Made by a program: the position numbers and the translations under genes
Shown: positions 34,250 to 48,841 of the stretch, piece by piece
Position numbering within the stretch: position 1 is the first letter of the stretch
Layout of the letters: every line of letters starts with the position of its first letter
Notes under the pieces: model-generated
The model's database searches: none
The model's input: the letters and a program-made list of their open reading frames with translations, nothing else
What the model was told of the DNA's origin: nothing
Origin: Phytophthora quininea
Lineage: Eukaryota; Oomycota; Peronosporomycetes; Peronosporales; Peronosporaceae
Length of the DNA: 64,000 nt
NCBI GenBank assembly: GCA_011947345.1
Contig: JAAVTG010001021.1
Span: 366,282-430,281 of the forward strand
Reading direction: 5' to 3'

Positions 34250-36871
34250 ATGGACTCGTTCGGCTTTGACTTTGCCGGCGGAGACCTGCTGGACTTGGGC
34301 TCGCTCGGCTCGTGGTCCAACTCGACGCCCATGGGCAACTCGCCCAACGGCGGCGGCGGCGCGCTGCCCTTCAGTGTGGGCACCCCCACGGGCGTGCAGA
34401 GCTTGGGGACGACCCCTTTGCCAACATGCCCAGCGGAGGCGACAACGACTTCAGCTTCGGGGACTCGCCCAAGCCCTCGCCTAGTGCGCAGACCAAACCC
34501 GGCGAGGCGGCGTCCAGTGCGGCGACGTCGGCAGCCACCACTGCCACGGCGTCTTCTTCTGCTCCTGCTGCTACTGCTTCAACGGCTCAAAGTGGCCTCT
34601 CCGGCTCCTACTTTGGCTCGGAGCTGGACACTTCAGCTGCTAACGCTTCGTCCACGTCGGGGCTGCGACATCGACTGTCACCACGGAAGCTCCGGGGAAT
34701 AGTGACGACAAGAGCAAAATTAATGTGAAAAGCGACACTAAGCCCAAGAAAGAGAGTCGACTACGGCCACGTCGACTGCGGGCACCTCGTCGGCTCCGAG
34801 CTCTACGACGGCGAGTAGCGCGTCGGCGGCGACAGTGAAGACGGAGACGAGCAGCGCTACCACGAAGGCGCCGGCTGCGACGCCGCCAAAACCGTCGCCA
34901 TCTGCTTCTCGACCTGCGACGACTAGTGCGACGTCTACGGCCAGTAGCAGCGCTGCTAGTAGCGGAGTCAGTACCAGCACCAGTGGAGCTGCAACGTCGG
35001 CGCCGTCTACGACGTCGTCGGCACGGCCGCACATCGGAAACCAACAGCAAATGCAGATGCAGCAGAGACAGCAGCAGTATGCCAATCAGATGATGATGAA
35101 CCAGAACGGACAGCCTCAGCAGCCGCAGCAGCAATTCGCTGGACAAAGCTACCAGCAAATGCACGCGGGGCAGATGGGAGTGAGTGGCGCACAGCCTACG
35201 AGCGCGACGGGCAGTATATGGGCGCCCCGAACCAGGGCTACAGACCACCGACCACGTCTTATGAGGAGGAGTTTACACGGGTGAAGGCTATGATGATGCA
35301 GCACCCGGATTTGATCCCTCCCCGATGGAAGTGCTGCGTATCTCCATGAGCCAGAGTGCCAATCAGCAGAATATGATGGGCGGCAACGCCGGCTACATGC
35401 AGCAGCGCGGTGGAGCCAATATGGCTCGTGGCGGTAACGCTGGGTATGGACAGTATGGCAACCCAAATATGATGATGGCCGGCTCTCAACAGAACGCGCA
35501 GCAGGCGAATATGATGCGGATGCGTGCAGCACAGATGGCGCAGCAGCAAGCTCAGCAACGCGCCGCCGCGGGACGGACGCCGGGCGGTAGCAACCCTGGG
35601 GATTCGCAGACTGCCTGGCAGTCAGAGAACGATCTTCCTCTGCGGCGCAAGATGATCGGAAAAATTGTTAGCTTATTGCAGCAAAGGAAACCTGACGCCC
35701 CAGCTGAATGGATCCGTCGGTTACCGGATATGGCTCGTCGACTAGAGGACTCGCTGTATCGCACGGCGAAAAACCGCGATGAGTACGGCGATTTTTCGTC
35801 ACTTAAGACTCGTCTGCAGCACTTGGCGGTCACGATGGGCGCGCGTGCCCAGCACAAGGCTGGGGGCAATCCACGCGCAGGTGCTGGAGGCGCTGGCATG
35901 CCGGGAAATGCTGGTGGCGCAGCTGGAAATGCTGCGATGATGGCGAGCAACGCCCCTCCCAACATGATCAACCCAGGAGCTGGCGGTATGGGTCCTCAAG
36001 GACACGTAGTAGGCAACATGCCGTACGGGAATCGGATGACTCAGCAGCAAATGATGCAGCAGCAACACTTGCAGATGCAGATGCAACAGAACCCACAAAT
36101 GCGGCAGCAGCTCACTCCGCAGCAACTCCAGCAGTTCCAGGAAGCCCAGTTGCAGCGGCGGCAGCTTCAAATGCAGCAAGCGCAGCAGCAAGCACAGCTG
36201 CAGCGTCAAAACTCGTTGCAGCAGCAACAATTCCAACAAAATCAGGCACTTCAGCGCCAGAATTCCATGCGACAGATGCAGCAGCAACAGTCGAATGCGA
36301 TGCAGATGCAGCAGCAAATGCAGCAGCGCCAGAACCCCAACTACATGCAGCAGCAGCAAGCTCAGGCCCAAGCTCAAGCCCAAGCGCGTGCTCAGGCGCA
36401 GGCCCAAGCGCAACGTTCTGGCTCAGTAAATGGAACGTCTGGTCAGCAACAACAGCGTATGAGCGGAGACATGAGCCTCGGAGAGTCCGCAGACTTCCTC
36501 AATTTGGACTTATCGCAGTCTTTGTTGGGCTCGGACGACCTCCAGAGCGATGGCAGCTCAGGTATTAACAGTGGAGACGCGATGAAGAACGGAAGTAATG
36601 ATCCTGCTCACTTGGCAGGGGCAAAACGGACCTTGTCGCAGTCTCAGCAACAAATGGCCGCAGCAGCAAATGCTGCAGCATTTAAGCGCACAAAAGTAGG
36701 AGGCGCTGGCCAGGCTGGCGGCCAACCTGGTGCTGCAGGAGGCCAACACCCTGGCAATGCAGCCCCGGTGCACCAACTTCCCAGCCCGCGCAGGCGCCGA
36801 TGCCAAAACCTGTCACAAGCACTAGCGGTTCTTCGAAGACTCCACCGATGAGTACTGTGAATGCCAAATAG
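34250..36871 (+). CDS. KIX-domain, glutamine-rich coactivator (MED15-like candidate)
   Basis: Nuclear coactivator candidate. An acidic/Gly-rich start (MDSFGFDFAGGDLLDLGSLG) is followed by long Ser/Thr/Ala-rich stretches, a KIX domain at about 35610-35850 (LRRKMIGKIVSLLQQRK, EWIRRLPDMARRLEDSLY), then Gln/Met-rich repeats and a short acidic SADFLNLDLSQSLLGSDD segment. No TAZ or acetyltransferase domain is present before the stop at 36869-36871, so it is not a second full CBP. KIX plus Gln-rich regions resembles the Mediator tail subunit MED15. Six breaks, all mended by one added base: 34405-34408 G, 34659-34662 G, 34749-34751 A, 35195-35196 C, 35320-35323 C, 36763-36766 C. The last correction sets the C-terminus (PMSTVNAK). 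Confidence 0.75.
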
Positions 36872-37297
36872 TTTTTCCCCACCCACCCCTCTATGAGCGA
36901 AGATCGACAGTGTGACATCAAGAAACAACGCAAGTGCAAATAGCAATGGAAGGAATTTATCAGAGAGAGAACACCAACAGTGGCCTCGTCGGTGAACTTG
37001 GGTCACGGGTAGCCAGAGGGAAGCGACGGGGTGCAACACAACACAACCTACCTGTTTTCCTGGTCTGGCGTAGCAACGCGGAGCTGCTTGTGGACGGCGA
37101 TTTGGGCTTTAAACAAGTAGATGGGAGTTGGGCTCTAGTTAGGTCTGCAAGTCCCTCTCGAGGTACTTCAAGCGATGGCATAGGACATTGTGAGTTGAGT
37201 TGCCCTTGGCACCAGGCCAGGGCGCGAGAGAGACAAATGAATCTGTAAAGTGGCGAGATTTGATTCAAATGGTTGATTTTTCATCGCGGTTGTAGCA
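36872..37297. other. Intergenic between convergent genes
   Basis: 3' ends of the KIX gene and the EF-hand gene face each other here. Nothing recognised. Confidence 0.4.
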
Positions 37298-38381
37298 TCA
37301 AACAAGCGACGGAAGTTGTAGATCGAAATGCGTCCGACGCCAGTCGTACGTCTTCACTGCGTCCTGCCTTGTCGCCTCGAGCGATTTCAACACCGACGAC
37401 CCAACTCTCTTCGCACTTGGGTCGGCAGCCATGTGTGCGTCGAGCAGCATTCTTCGTCGGTATGCAGTGATGAGAACTGGAAATGGGATAGCCAAATCGC
37501 CTAACTTGCCTGCTTGCAAGTCCTCAAACAACCGCGAAACAGGGTTGGCAATTGACATCTTTTTGTCTCCACAGTCGTGAGTTGGGTGTTTCAGTCTTGG
37601 GCTTGATCCAGAGGCGATCGGCGAGGTCACAGGCCGTGCTGGTGGTCGATGTTTGGGCGTGTGGAGAGGAACCGACAGACGCTGTTTTCGCTCAGGCTTT
37701 AATCGCTCCGGGTACAGCAAGTTCAGGAACGCTTCGAAGGTGACGCCGCCGGAACTACCGACCTCTTCGATCAGCATCTGCACATCGTCTCGATTGCTTG
37801 CCAAACCAACAGAAACAAGAGGATCCTCAAGTTCATCCACCCCAACTTCTCCAGAGCCGTCAGTGTCAAGGGAGTCGAACCAACGACGCATGAGTGCCAA
37901 CTGCTCGCGGGTGCTTTTCAAATTGCTGCTTTTGCCGTGCTTGTCTAGCCACTGGTGCTCCAGCCATCGCAAGTCTTCCACGTTTGTCAACATACATTTT
38001 GCTGCAGCATTGGCGGTAGTAGCTGCTGGATCACCTGCCACGGTCGACGAAAAGCTGTTGTTTGGTTCAGGAGAAGCCTTTGATGCGGCTGCTGTTGTTT
38101 CATCAGGAATTAAAGGTCCCAACAAGTCGTAACGAAGCTGCCCTCGAAACCGAGACGGCGGCTATTGCACCGAGCAGCAAACAACAGTCAGCACAAGCAA
38201 CCGATACTTTCTTCAACCGTATCAAACGTACTCTGCGAGGACTCGATGAAGGTTCGATGGCTCGCGTACTTCTCCATGCAGGACGATGTAATGTCGGATC
38301 GGTAGCAGACGCAAACGGAAACACTTTGGGTTTTCTTGGCGAGACAGCAGTCGACTTCGGTGGCGTCTTCCCATCGGACAT
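37298..38381 (-). CDS. EF-hand calcium-binding protein
   Basis: Predicted Ca2+-binding protein of about 337 residues. Exons 38381-38208 and 38137-37298. The 70 bp intron has GTATCG at the 5' end, a CTGAC branch point and CAG, and joins RLKK to LRYDLLGP. One canonical EF-hand loop is visible (DTDGSGEVGVDE), followed by a weaker second one lacking most acidic ligands (SSGGVTFEAFL). The N-terminal exon is Ser/Pro/Arg-rich; the C-terminal part (RLFEDLQAGKLGDLAIPFPV) has no named domain. The frame is intact once spliced. Function beyond calcium binding is unknown. Confidence 0.7.
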
Positions 38382-38622
38382 TGATCCGCTGTCAGACGCA
38401 TATCAGCGACTTTGTTCGAGGAAGTAGGACTGCAGCAGGTCCACTATAATTATCACCTCCGAGGACAAGTTTTCCACAACACAATTCTTGTCTACATCAA
38501 CAAATGTAAAAAAAAATAAACACACGGCGATATCCACCTGGCAAAATTGCTGGCGCGCTTGATTTCTTGTTGATCTATGGGAACAAGCAATGCATCGAAA
38601 TTGCAGCACGCAGCAGTGCCAT

Positions 38623-41221
<2,599 letters not shown>

Positions 41222-41339
41222 TTTTGGGAATGACCTTTCTACACTTAATTAAAGTATAGTCTGACCGAACTGAATACAAGACCCTGTCGACCACCGGGAC
41301 GGATCATGAAAAGACGCAACATTGCACATTGCAACCAGA

Positions 41340-44300
41340 ATGGCGGAGCCGCCGCCACCGCCCTCGCCGCCCGTGATCAAGAGAAAGGTGCCCAAACACC
41401 TTCGCCATGCTGCCACCAGCCACAGCAAGCAGGATCAGGTCGTGGCCAAGCCCAGCAAGAAGGCACGTCTGTATTTGGTTAAGCGCGTCGCTGGAGAGCC
41501 CCTGCGAGAGTGGGTGCAGCGCAACCTCGAGAGCTCTCTCGCCGGCAGGATCTTCCGGGCCACGATGGCCATTCTCAGCACCTTCCAGGCGCTGTTCCAC
41601 GTCAGTCTTAATTGGACCAAGCTTCGACTCGAGTCCGACCCGTGGATGCAAGGTACATTGCGAGATAGATTCCTGTTGGTGTTTGACTGACTGTTGTGCT
41701 GTTACAGAGGTGGATTTCTCCATCAACTTAGTGTTTACGGCCGAGTAAGTTGTCTGGACATTATACTTATAAGAAGAGAGGCCGCAAAGTGACTTGTTTG
41801 GGGTTGGACAGGTATCTTCTGCGAGTGTATGCATCGTTTGATCGCCTCGAGTACATAACGAGCTTCTTTCCGATGGTGGAGTTTGCGGTCGTTTTACCGT
41901 CGTGGTTCGATCTCGTTTGGACGTATACGCCGTCGATCACCAGCTCGAGTATGTTGGCTCAGGCCTCACGGCTCTTACGGCCACTACGATTCATCCGTAT
42001 CTTCCGACTCGTGCAGTTTGCGACGTCGTCATTGCAGCAGCAGGCCTGGGCCGCGTTGCTCACTGTCTTGTCCATTATGTTTACGACTGCGGGGTTAGTG
42101 CAGGCCACGGAAGCTTGTCTTGTACCCTGCGACGGAGACCCCAAGACGTGTCAATGCTGGGACTTAACCTTTCCGAATTTGCTTTACTTTGTCGTGGTCA
42201 GTATTTCAACGCTCGGTTACGGAGATATCGCCCCGGTGTCCACAAGTGGCAAGATGATTGTCGCCTTCGTCATCCTGTTTACCTTTATCGTCGTGCCGAT
42301 CCAGCTGACCAGGATTCAAGAGACAATTGCGTCGCACACGGACTACTCGTCAGCCTACTCGGAAGCCAAGCTGCACCCGCATATCATCATTACTGGCTAC
42401 GTGAACGCTGACACCCTCTCAATTTTCTTTGGTGAGTATTTCCACCCTAGTAATGTCAACTGGAACGAGCGGGTGGTGATCCTGAATGCGTCCCCGCCCA
42501 CCGCAGAGATCAATAAGGTGCTGCATGCTAACGAAAGCAAGGTCCAGTACATCGTGGGCTCTCCGATGCTCGACGAGGATTTGGCTCGCGCTGTGTTAAG
42601 TGATGCCAGCGCCTGCTATGTGTTTGTGAACCGTCAGTCGTCACGTCCGCAGCATGCCGATCAATGCTGCGCTCTCATTACCATTGCACTGCGTCGCGGC
42701 AATCCGACGTGTCCAATTTACGCGCAAATTATCAACTCGCGCAACGCTGCCACACTGCTCAAGATGGGAGCGAGCGACGTCGTGGTCGTGGGAATGCTCA
42801 AGTTTTCCATCCTAGGAAGAAGCTGCCAAGTTATGGGACTACCGACTCTGTTGCTAAACCTGCTTTCACAGTGCAATTCGGACTTGGACAGCCACCATTC
42901 TTCTCTGCAGTGGCAACGACAATACTTACACGGTTACATGCACGGCATCTTCCTGGTCGACATTCCGCGTACGTTTTCCGGTCTCACCTTTGGCGACCTC
43001 ATCCGCTTCTTGTACGACAAGGCATCGATCATTCCCTTGCGATGCTGACGGAAGATGGCGTGCAATTCATCGACATGGAGTTCAAATTGGGCGCTACGGC
43101 TGACCCCAATCTTTGCTGCAAAGTCTACGCCATCGCAAAGGGGTTGAGCGCCGTCGAAGGCGTCATGCAGATCCCACCCGAGCAGATCTTGACGTACCGC
43201 AAGGGAATGCGACGCAAAGGGAAGTCCCGGTCAAGCAGCGATTTGTTGCAGATGAAGAAGATCAAACCGGCGCTGGGAGACGAAGTCGAGCAAATCCGCG
43301 AGAGTGTTATCAACATGTACACAGTGGCCGAGGACTACGACGTGGAGGCGGCGATGGGCGGCGTCGAAATGGAAGGAGCCGGGTACAATGACCCCACCGA
43401 GCAACGCCATTCCATACAAATAAGTGAGTACGAGCGGTTCGCCTCTCTTGGTGCCCCGGAGAACATCACGGACCACATTGTCGTCTGCGGGTTTCCATCT
43501 GACACTTACCACTTCATTAGCACCATTCGAGAGGCTCCTCTTCTGGACGACAACTCGATTTCCCCTCCGATCGTTTTCTTAGCGCCGGATGTCATCGATG
43601 AGCGCGAGTTTGAGCGACTCCGCGGCTTCGGCGGCGTCTACTTTGTGCATGGCTCGCCAGTCAACTTTGTCGACCTCAAGAAGACGAATATCCGCACTGC
43701 CATTTCAGTTCTTATCCTTACGCAGGCGTCTGAAGCTCAGTACTCTGATCCGAACATGGTGGACGCCGACGCGATTACAATCGTGCGCTACATTGTCGAG
43801 ATCAGTCAGCGTACGCGGATGCCTAACCTGGTCGTGGAGCTGGACAAATCTTCAAATGTCAAGCTATTGAGCTCTCTGGCCAACGACCGTCGAACGAGTT
43901 CTGCTTTTGGGCTACCGGCGCTGGTTGTACGCAACGTATCGTACCGATCGCCACGCCATGACAGCGTCGTGTCTGCAGTCTCTCGCCGTGATTCGTTCTG
44001 GGTCTCACTGGACGAAAGCGACGGCAACACCGACGCAACGTTCGTGCTGGAGGAATTCATCGCTTCCGGGCGCGTCTATATGAACTCGATGGTGTATTCG
44101 CTCATGAGCGAGTGCTACCGGAAGCCGTGGCTGCCTCAATTTCTGCATCTGCTCATCAGCGGCAGCATCAGCGACATCGAGTACGTCGTCAACACCTTTT
44201 CAGCATTTATTATCCAACTTATTATTATTATTTATGCTTTTAGGGAGCGACGATTGTTCCAAGTGGAAGCTCCAGAAGAATTGATCACTCTCAAGTACGG

Positions 44301-44587
44301 CGAGTGCTTTCGCAAGTTCCTCGACATGGTTCGTCTTTCTTGTTTTCCCATGCCCCCATTTCAATCTAACATGTTTTTTTAAATAACAATAGGCGAATTG
44401 CACCTGTATAGGGTTATGGCGTCCGGAGCGCGGCGTGGTGTTACCGCATCCTTGCGTCTTCACCAACCCTCCCAGCGATCTCCAAATCGAACCGGGCGAC
44501 CTCTTTTTGCTGTCGGCAAGCCCTTCACCTTCGCCTCCAACCCGGGTATCTTCCATCCGTAACACAATATTGTCTCTAGCAGGTTGA
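41340..44587 (+). CDS. BK/Slo-type potassium channel with two RCK domains
   Basis: Large-conductance-type K+ channel of the plasma or an internal membrane. Exons: 41340-41652, 41708-41744, 41812-44184, 44248-44328, 44393-44587. The membrane part has S1-S6: an Arg-containing S4 (SRLLRPLRFIRIFRLVQ), the selectivity filter in SISTLGYGDIAP, and S6 ending VPIQLTRI. Two RCK modules follow (HIIITGYVNADTLSIFF; DHIVVCGFPSDTYHFI). The end reads ANCTCIGLWRPE, like the CIGLYR region of BK channels. A frame break at CCC 43034-43036 between the RCK domains is mended by one added C (SIIPLAMLTEDG). The third intron's acceptor is uncertain (AG at 44243 or 44247; 44247 keeps the frame). No calcium-bowl Asp run is evident, so the gating ligand is open. 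Confidence 0.88.
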
Positions 44588-44645
44588 AATAACAATAACC
44601 TTTCCCATTTCGTGGCCACACATTGAAAACATCACCACCACCACC

Positions 44646-45622
44646 ATGAGCGCATTCCGGTCCAAGTTCCTGTACCCTGCCAAGGTTAATTGGTTCCCTG
44701 GCCACATGGCGATGGCCCGACGGCAAATGGTGGCTCAAATGGACGCTGTGGACGTGCTGATCGAGGTCCGGGACGCTCGTATCCCGTGGAGCTCAGCCAA
44801 TCCCGTCCTGGAGGAGGCTTTCAGCAAGTCAAAGCCTCGCCTGATCGTCTTTAACAAGAGCGACCTGGCCAACTCCAACATGCAGCAAAGAGTGGAGCGT
44901 CAATGCCAAGCTCTGGGCAATGTCGACTGCCTCTTCTCGTCCGTCACCAAGGGCAAGCGGGTGCAGTCCATTCTGCAGTGGTGCAACACGCGTAGTGGCG
45001 CCCAATTCAAGTCCACGGCCGGGTCGATGGTCATGGTAGTGGGGATCCCCAATGTGGGGAAATCGTCTCTGATTAACGAGTTCCGACGACTGAGCAACTC
45101 CAAGCTTTCCAAGGGCAAGAAGAGAGCCAACGTCGGGCCGACACCTGGTGTCACCGTCCGGAACGATATCATCAAGGTAAAGAGGTTTCATTATAAGTTA
45201 AAGTAGAGGGGTTAATTCGGGTTTTGCTGCAGGTGAATGACAAGCCGGCGGTGTATGTGGTGGACACTCCAGGTGTGATGCTGCCCAACATTCCGTCGGC
45301 GGAGACGGGCATGCGACTGGCACTGACCGGCGCCATCAAGGACGAAGTGGTGGGGACCGAGTTGATCGCAGACTATATGCTGTTCCTGCTAAATCAAATG
45401 AAGTCGACGCGGTATGTAGACGCGCTGAAGCTTTCTGCTCCGACGGACGACATCGGAGAACTCTTCCGGTTCGTGTACAAGCGCTGCGGGGCGTTAGGCA
45501 AAGAGCCGGACGTGCAGAACCGCTTGGCGGCGCAATTCCTACTGCAGGAGTTCCGTCGGGGAGCGTTTGGAAATTTCACACTCGACCCCATCGAGACCCC
45601 AGCCAAGACGCTTCAGCCTTAA
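44646..45622 (+). CDS. MTG1: Mitochondrial ribosome-associated GTPase 1
   Basis: Circularly permuted GTPase of the YlqF/MTG1 family for large-subunit assembly of mitochondrial ribosomes. Motif order is permuted as expected: NKSD (G4) at the front, then GIPNVGKSS (G1), a GPTPGVT switch (G2) and DTPGV (G3). The start has the family's WFPGHMAMARRQM. Exons 44646-45176 and 45233-45622; the intron is 56 bp. Frame intact, about 306 residues. A clear presequence is not obvious (MSAFRSKFLYPAKVN). It lies 58 bp after the channel gene's stop on the same strand. Confidence 0.93.
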
Positions 45623-45927
45623 CATACCAAAGAAAAATGGAGACGGCTCCAGTGTTGACCACGTTCTCCATCACTTGACTCGACTCGGATCAGCACGGCA
45701 AGGCAGAGTCCGGTAAGAAAGAGGACGAGGATCGAGCCACTATTCTTGGTGGTCGTCGTAGTGTTCTACGCTGCCTCCGACGTTGGGAAAGCCTGAGCAT
45801 TTTCAAAGTTGCTTTCGGGACAAAGTCTAGTCGATCGACTGAGAGCAAGCCGGCCAAAAAGCGGAGGCGGCGCAACCGCCGGGATGATCCCATTCCCCTT
45901 TTCCACAGTCAGACCGGTCACTCGAGA

Positions 45928-48750
45928 ATGACCGATACGCCCACTCGGTTATCCATGTCGAAAGTGATTCCGAAGGACAACTCGAGCAAGACGATCGAGA
46001 TGGCGCGCAGCAGCGGACGCAGCGGCACTCACTCGCCTAAGAACAACGATGGCTATGGTCAACTGCCACCCAACTCACCGAAAACCCCCAATGGCAATGG
46101 TAATGGTAATGGTGTGAACCCGCCGGCGTCGCCCCACAAAAGCACCAGACTGCACCTCATGGGCGCCAGTATGCAGGACCTGAAACTTAACTTTTTCCGA
46201 CCTCGACAAAGCAAGAACGACGGCCCAAGTCGTCAAGAAGATATCGGCATTTCGGTCGTGTCCCTGCAGTTTTCCAATCCCGAGATGGAGCAACGGTTCG
46301 CGGTGGCTCGCTGTGCTAAGTACCAGACGCGGTTGAAGTTCGGCGCCGGTTTTACGGCCTTCTTCATCCCGTTGCTGGTGATCATGCAGGTCAGCTTCAA
46401 GACCGACGAGGCTGGCAACGACTGGACGCGACTGCCGCGCGTCATGATCTTCCCGGGCGTCGTCATGGCAATGGGCTTGGTCGTCATCTCCTTCCAGCGA
46501 TACTTTGAGACGCACATGAATTGGCTGACTCTAGTTTGTCTGATAGGACAAGTAAGCGCGCTTCTGGACACGACGGCTGCTGGTACGACTGTAAGCGAGC
46601 GGAATATCTGGGTGCAGTTCATCTTCTCGCTCGGAATTACGAGTTCCACGGGTTTGACCTTCTTGAAGTCCATCACAGTGCTCGTGTGCTCGAGTGTTTT
46701 CTTCCTGATCCTGGCTTGGGTGCGCTTTGCGAACGCGTCCTCTGGGGAGATCCTGAGTGCTCCAGGAACTGTGACTTCAGCTATTATTCTTTACTCGATT
46801 TTGCTCGGTTTCCTGTCATGGAATTGGGAGTACGAAGAACGTCGTGACTTCGTACTGACAGAGCGTCTTGCCCAGGAGAATGTGATGGTGCAAATGACGA
46901 TGGAGATGACGGGCTGGTTCAGTGGTGGCGCTAATGACCAATCGCCAGATAACGGAGCTGTGGCGGGAGGTATTCTCAGTGCCAACTGCCACATCGATCC
47001 CAAGGACGTTTTGGTCAAGGAAGAGCTCGGCGAAGGTACTTTCGGCTGTGTATATGCCGCTTCTTGGAAAGAAACTCGTGTGGCCGTCAAGAAGATCACT
47101 TTACAGGGCGATACTAAATCGATTGTGACGAGCTTTGGCTCGGAGGCAAGTGTCATGGCGCAGCTTCGTCACCCGAATGTGGTCATGTTCATGGGCGTTA
47201 TGGTACACCCCGAGTTTGTAGGCCTCGTGATGGAGCTGTGTCCTAAGGGGAGTGTTTACAGCGTCATCCACAACGATGAGGTTAAAGTCGACTGGTCTCT
47301 GCTTCTTCGCATGATGGTGGACTCGAGTCGTGGCATGCACTTCCTCCACTCGAGCAAGCCGCCAATTCTGCACCGAGATCTCAAGAGTGTCAACTTGCTT
47401 ATCGATGCTGACTGGCGATGCAAAGTGTCCGACTTTGGTCTTTCGAAACTCAAAGCTTTCCGTGGAGACCAAGTCGAGACTGGGGCGCCTAGTACGACTA
47501 CTGCCAAAACTAATATGCCTCGTGTATTTATTGGCTCGAGCGTCTGGATCGCGCCCGAGGTTTTCAAAGGTGAGGAGCACACAGAGAAGGCTGATGTGTA
47601 CAGCTTCGGCGTGATCCTGTTCGAGGCCTTGGCTAGAACGGTGCCGTACAATTCCATCTCGGTTGATGCTGTTCCTTTCGTGGTACAGGCCGGAAAGCGT
47701 CCTACCGATTTCCACGCTCTCGAACTCCCGCCTGGAGATGCCATGCAGGATCTCTACAGTCTTATGACGCGCTGCTGGAGCGCCGAGATATACGCTCGTC
47801 CGTCTTTCTCCATTATCATCTCGACACTGCAATCTATTCTATCGAAACACGTCGGCGATGAAAAGTGGGAAGACCACATTATCTTCCCAGACAGGAAGAT
47901 CGTGAGCGCTACGGCAGGACCTGCAGACGACGACGGTTTGTCGATTCGCGAAGAGGATCTGATTGTAGACGCTGCTATCGGACGCGGTGTCTTTGGTGTA
48001 GTCTACAAAGGCAGCTACTTCGGCACTCCCGTGGCCATTAAGAAGTTGCATGTTAGCGGCGTTCCTAAGAACACTCTGGTCGAGTTCGAGAAGGAGTGCA
48101 CCATTATGAAGGGTCTGCACCATCCTAACATCGTGCTGTTCATGGGGTCCTGCTCCAAGCCACCGACTCTACTGCTCGTGACGGAACTGCTTGCAAACGG
48201 CAGTTTCTTTGACATCTACCACAAGATGCCGCGGCCAGACCACGCGCGTCAACTGCGTCTCGCTTACAATGTCGCCTTCGACATGGCCAAGGGCCTCGCC
48301 TACCTGCACAACCACAACCCGATCGTGATCCACCGCGACCTCAAGTCGCAGAACATTTTGCTAGACGATCGGATGCGTACCAAGATCGGCGACTTTGGTC
48401 TCTCCAAGTTCCGTGACGTTGGCAAGACCATGTCCATCTGCGGTAGTCCGCTCTGGGTGGCGCCTGAAGTGCTCCGTGGAGAGAAATATGGCACTCCCTG
48501 CGACGTCTACAGTTTCTCCATCATTGTGTGGGAGGCTCTGGCGTGGGGCGAGCCGTACCCAGATCTGGGATCGAGCGACATCATGAACGGTGTGGCTGGC
48601 GGAAATCTGCGTCCAACTGTGCCGGACGGAACCCCCACGCCGCTTGCCCGTCTTCTCGAAGAGTGCTGGACCAAGAAGCAGGACCAGCGACCCACGTTCA
48701 ACGAACTTGTGCCGCGGCTGGAAGCCATGGCAAAGGATTTTGCGTCGTAG
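45928..48750 (+). CDS. Six-pass membrane protein with two tandem TKL protein kinase domains
   Basis: Intronless and intact, 940 residues. A Ser/Asn/Pro-rich N-terminus precedes about six hydrophobic segments between residues 135 and 310. Kinase domain 1 starts near residue 360: GEGTFGCVY, VAVKK, HRDLKS, DFGLSK. Kinase domain 2 starts near residue 680: GRGVFGVVY, VAIKK, HRDLKSQN, DFGLSK. Both keep the Lys, HRD and DFG residues and so look active, with TKL-type features (RHPNVVMFMG, HHPNIVLFMG). Expansion of TKL kinases with membrane domains is known in oomycetes; signalling at a membrane is inferred. No frame break occurs in 2.8 kb. The 305 bp before it (45623-45927) hold nothing recognised beyond the promoter region. 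Confidence 0.92.
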   Translation: MTDTPTRLSMSKVIPKDNSSKTIEMARSSGRSGTHSPKNNDGYGQLPPNSPKTPNGNGNGNGVNPPASPHKSTRLHLMGASMQDLKLNFFRPRQSKNDGPSRQEDIGISVVSLQFSNPEMEQRFAVARCAKYQTRLKFGAGFTAFFIPLLVIMQVSFKTDEAGNDWTRLPRVMIFPGVVMAMGLVVISFQRYFETHMNWLTLVCLIGQVSALLDTTAAGTTVSERNIWVQFIFSLGITSSTGLTFLKSITVLVCSSVFFLILAWVRFANASSGEILSAPGTVTSAIILYSILLGFLSWNWEYEERRDFVLTERLAQENVMVQMTMEMTGWFSGGANDQSPDNGAVAGGILSANCHIDPKDVLVKEELGEGTFGCVYAASWKETRVAVKKITLQGDTKSIVTSFGSEASVMAQLRHPNVVMFMGVMVHPEFVGLVMELCPKGSVYSVIHNDEVKVDWSLLLRMMVDSSRGMHFLHSSKPPILHRDLKSVNLLIDADWRCKVSDFGLSKLKAFRGDQVETGAPSTTTAKTNMPRVFIGSSVWIAPEVFKGEEHTEKADVYSFGVILFEALARTVPYNSISVDAVPFVVQAGKRPTDFHALELPPGDAMQDLYSLMTRCWSAEIYARPSFSIIISTLQSILSKHVGDEKWEDHIIFPDRKIVSATAGPADDDGLSIREEDLIVDAAIGRGVFGVVYKGSYFGTPVAIKKLHVSGVPKNTLVEFEKECTIMKGLHHPNIVLFMGSCSKPPTLLLVTELLANGSFFDIYHKMPRPDHARQLRLAYNVAFDMAKGLAYLHNHNPIVIHRDLKSQNILLDDRMRTKIGDFGLSKFRDVGKTMSICGSPLWVAPEVLRGEKYGTPCDVYSFSIIVWEALAWGEPYPDLGSSDIMNGVAGGNLRPTVPDGTPTPLARLLEECWTKKQDQRPTFNELVPRLEAMAKDFAS

Positions 48751-48841
48751 AGTTCCTGGCCAAGTACGTTAGACCTCGCTTGACCCCGTTAACATTGCGC
48801 TTCCCAGGGAGCGCATGTATTTAATACAGCAGACTGCTACA

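Noticed and set aside
34640..35248. Leu/Arg-rich minus-strand open frame
   Set aside because: Antisense of the Ser/Thr/Ala-rich region of the KIX protein.
34250..36871. A second full CBP/p300 gene
   Set aside because: After correcting the last run the protein stops at 36871 with no TAZ, bromodomain or acetyltransferase sequence, and the next gene is convergent.
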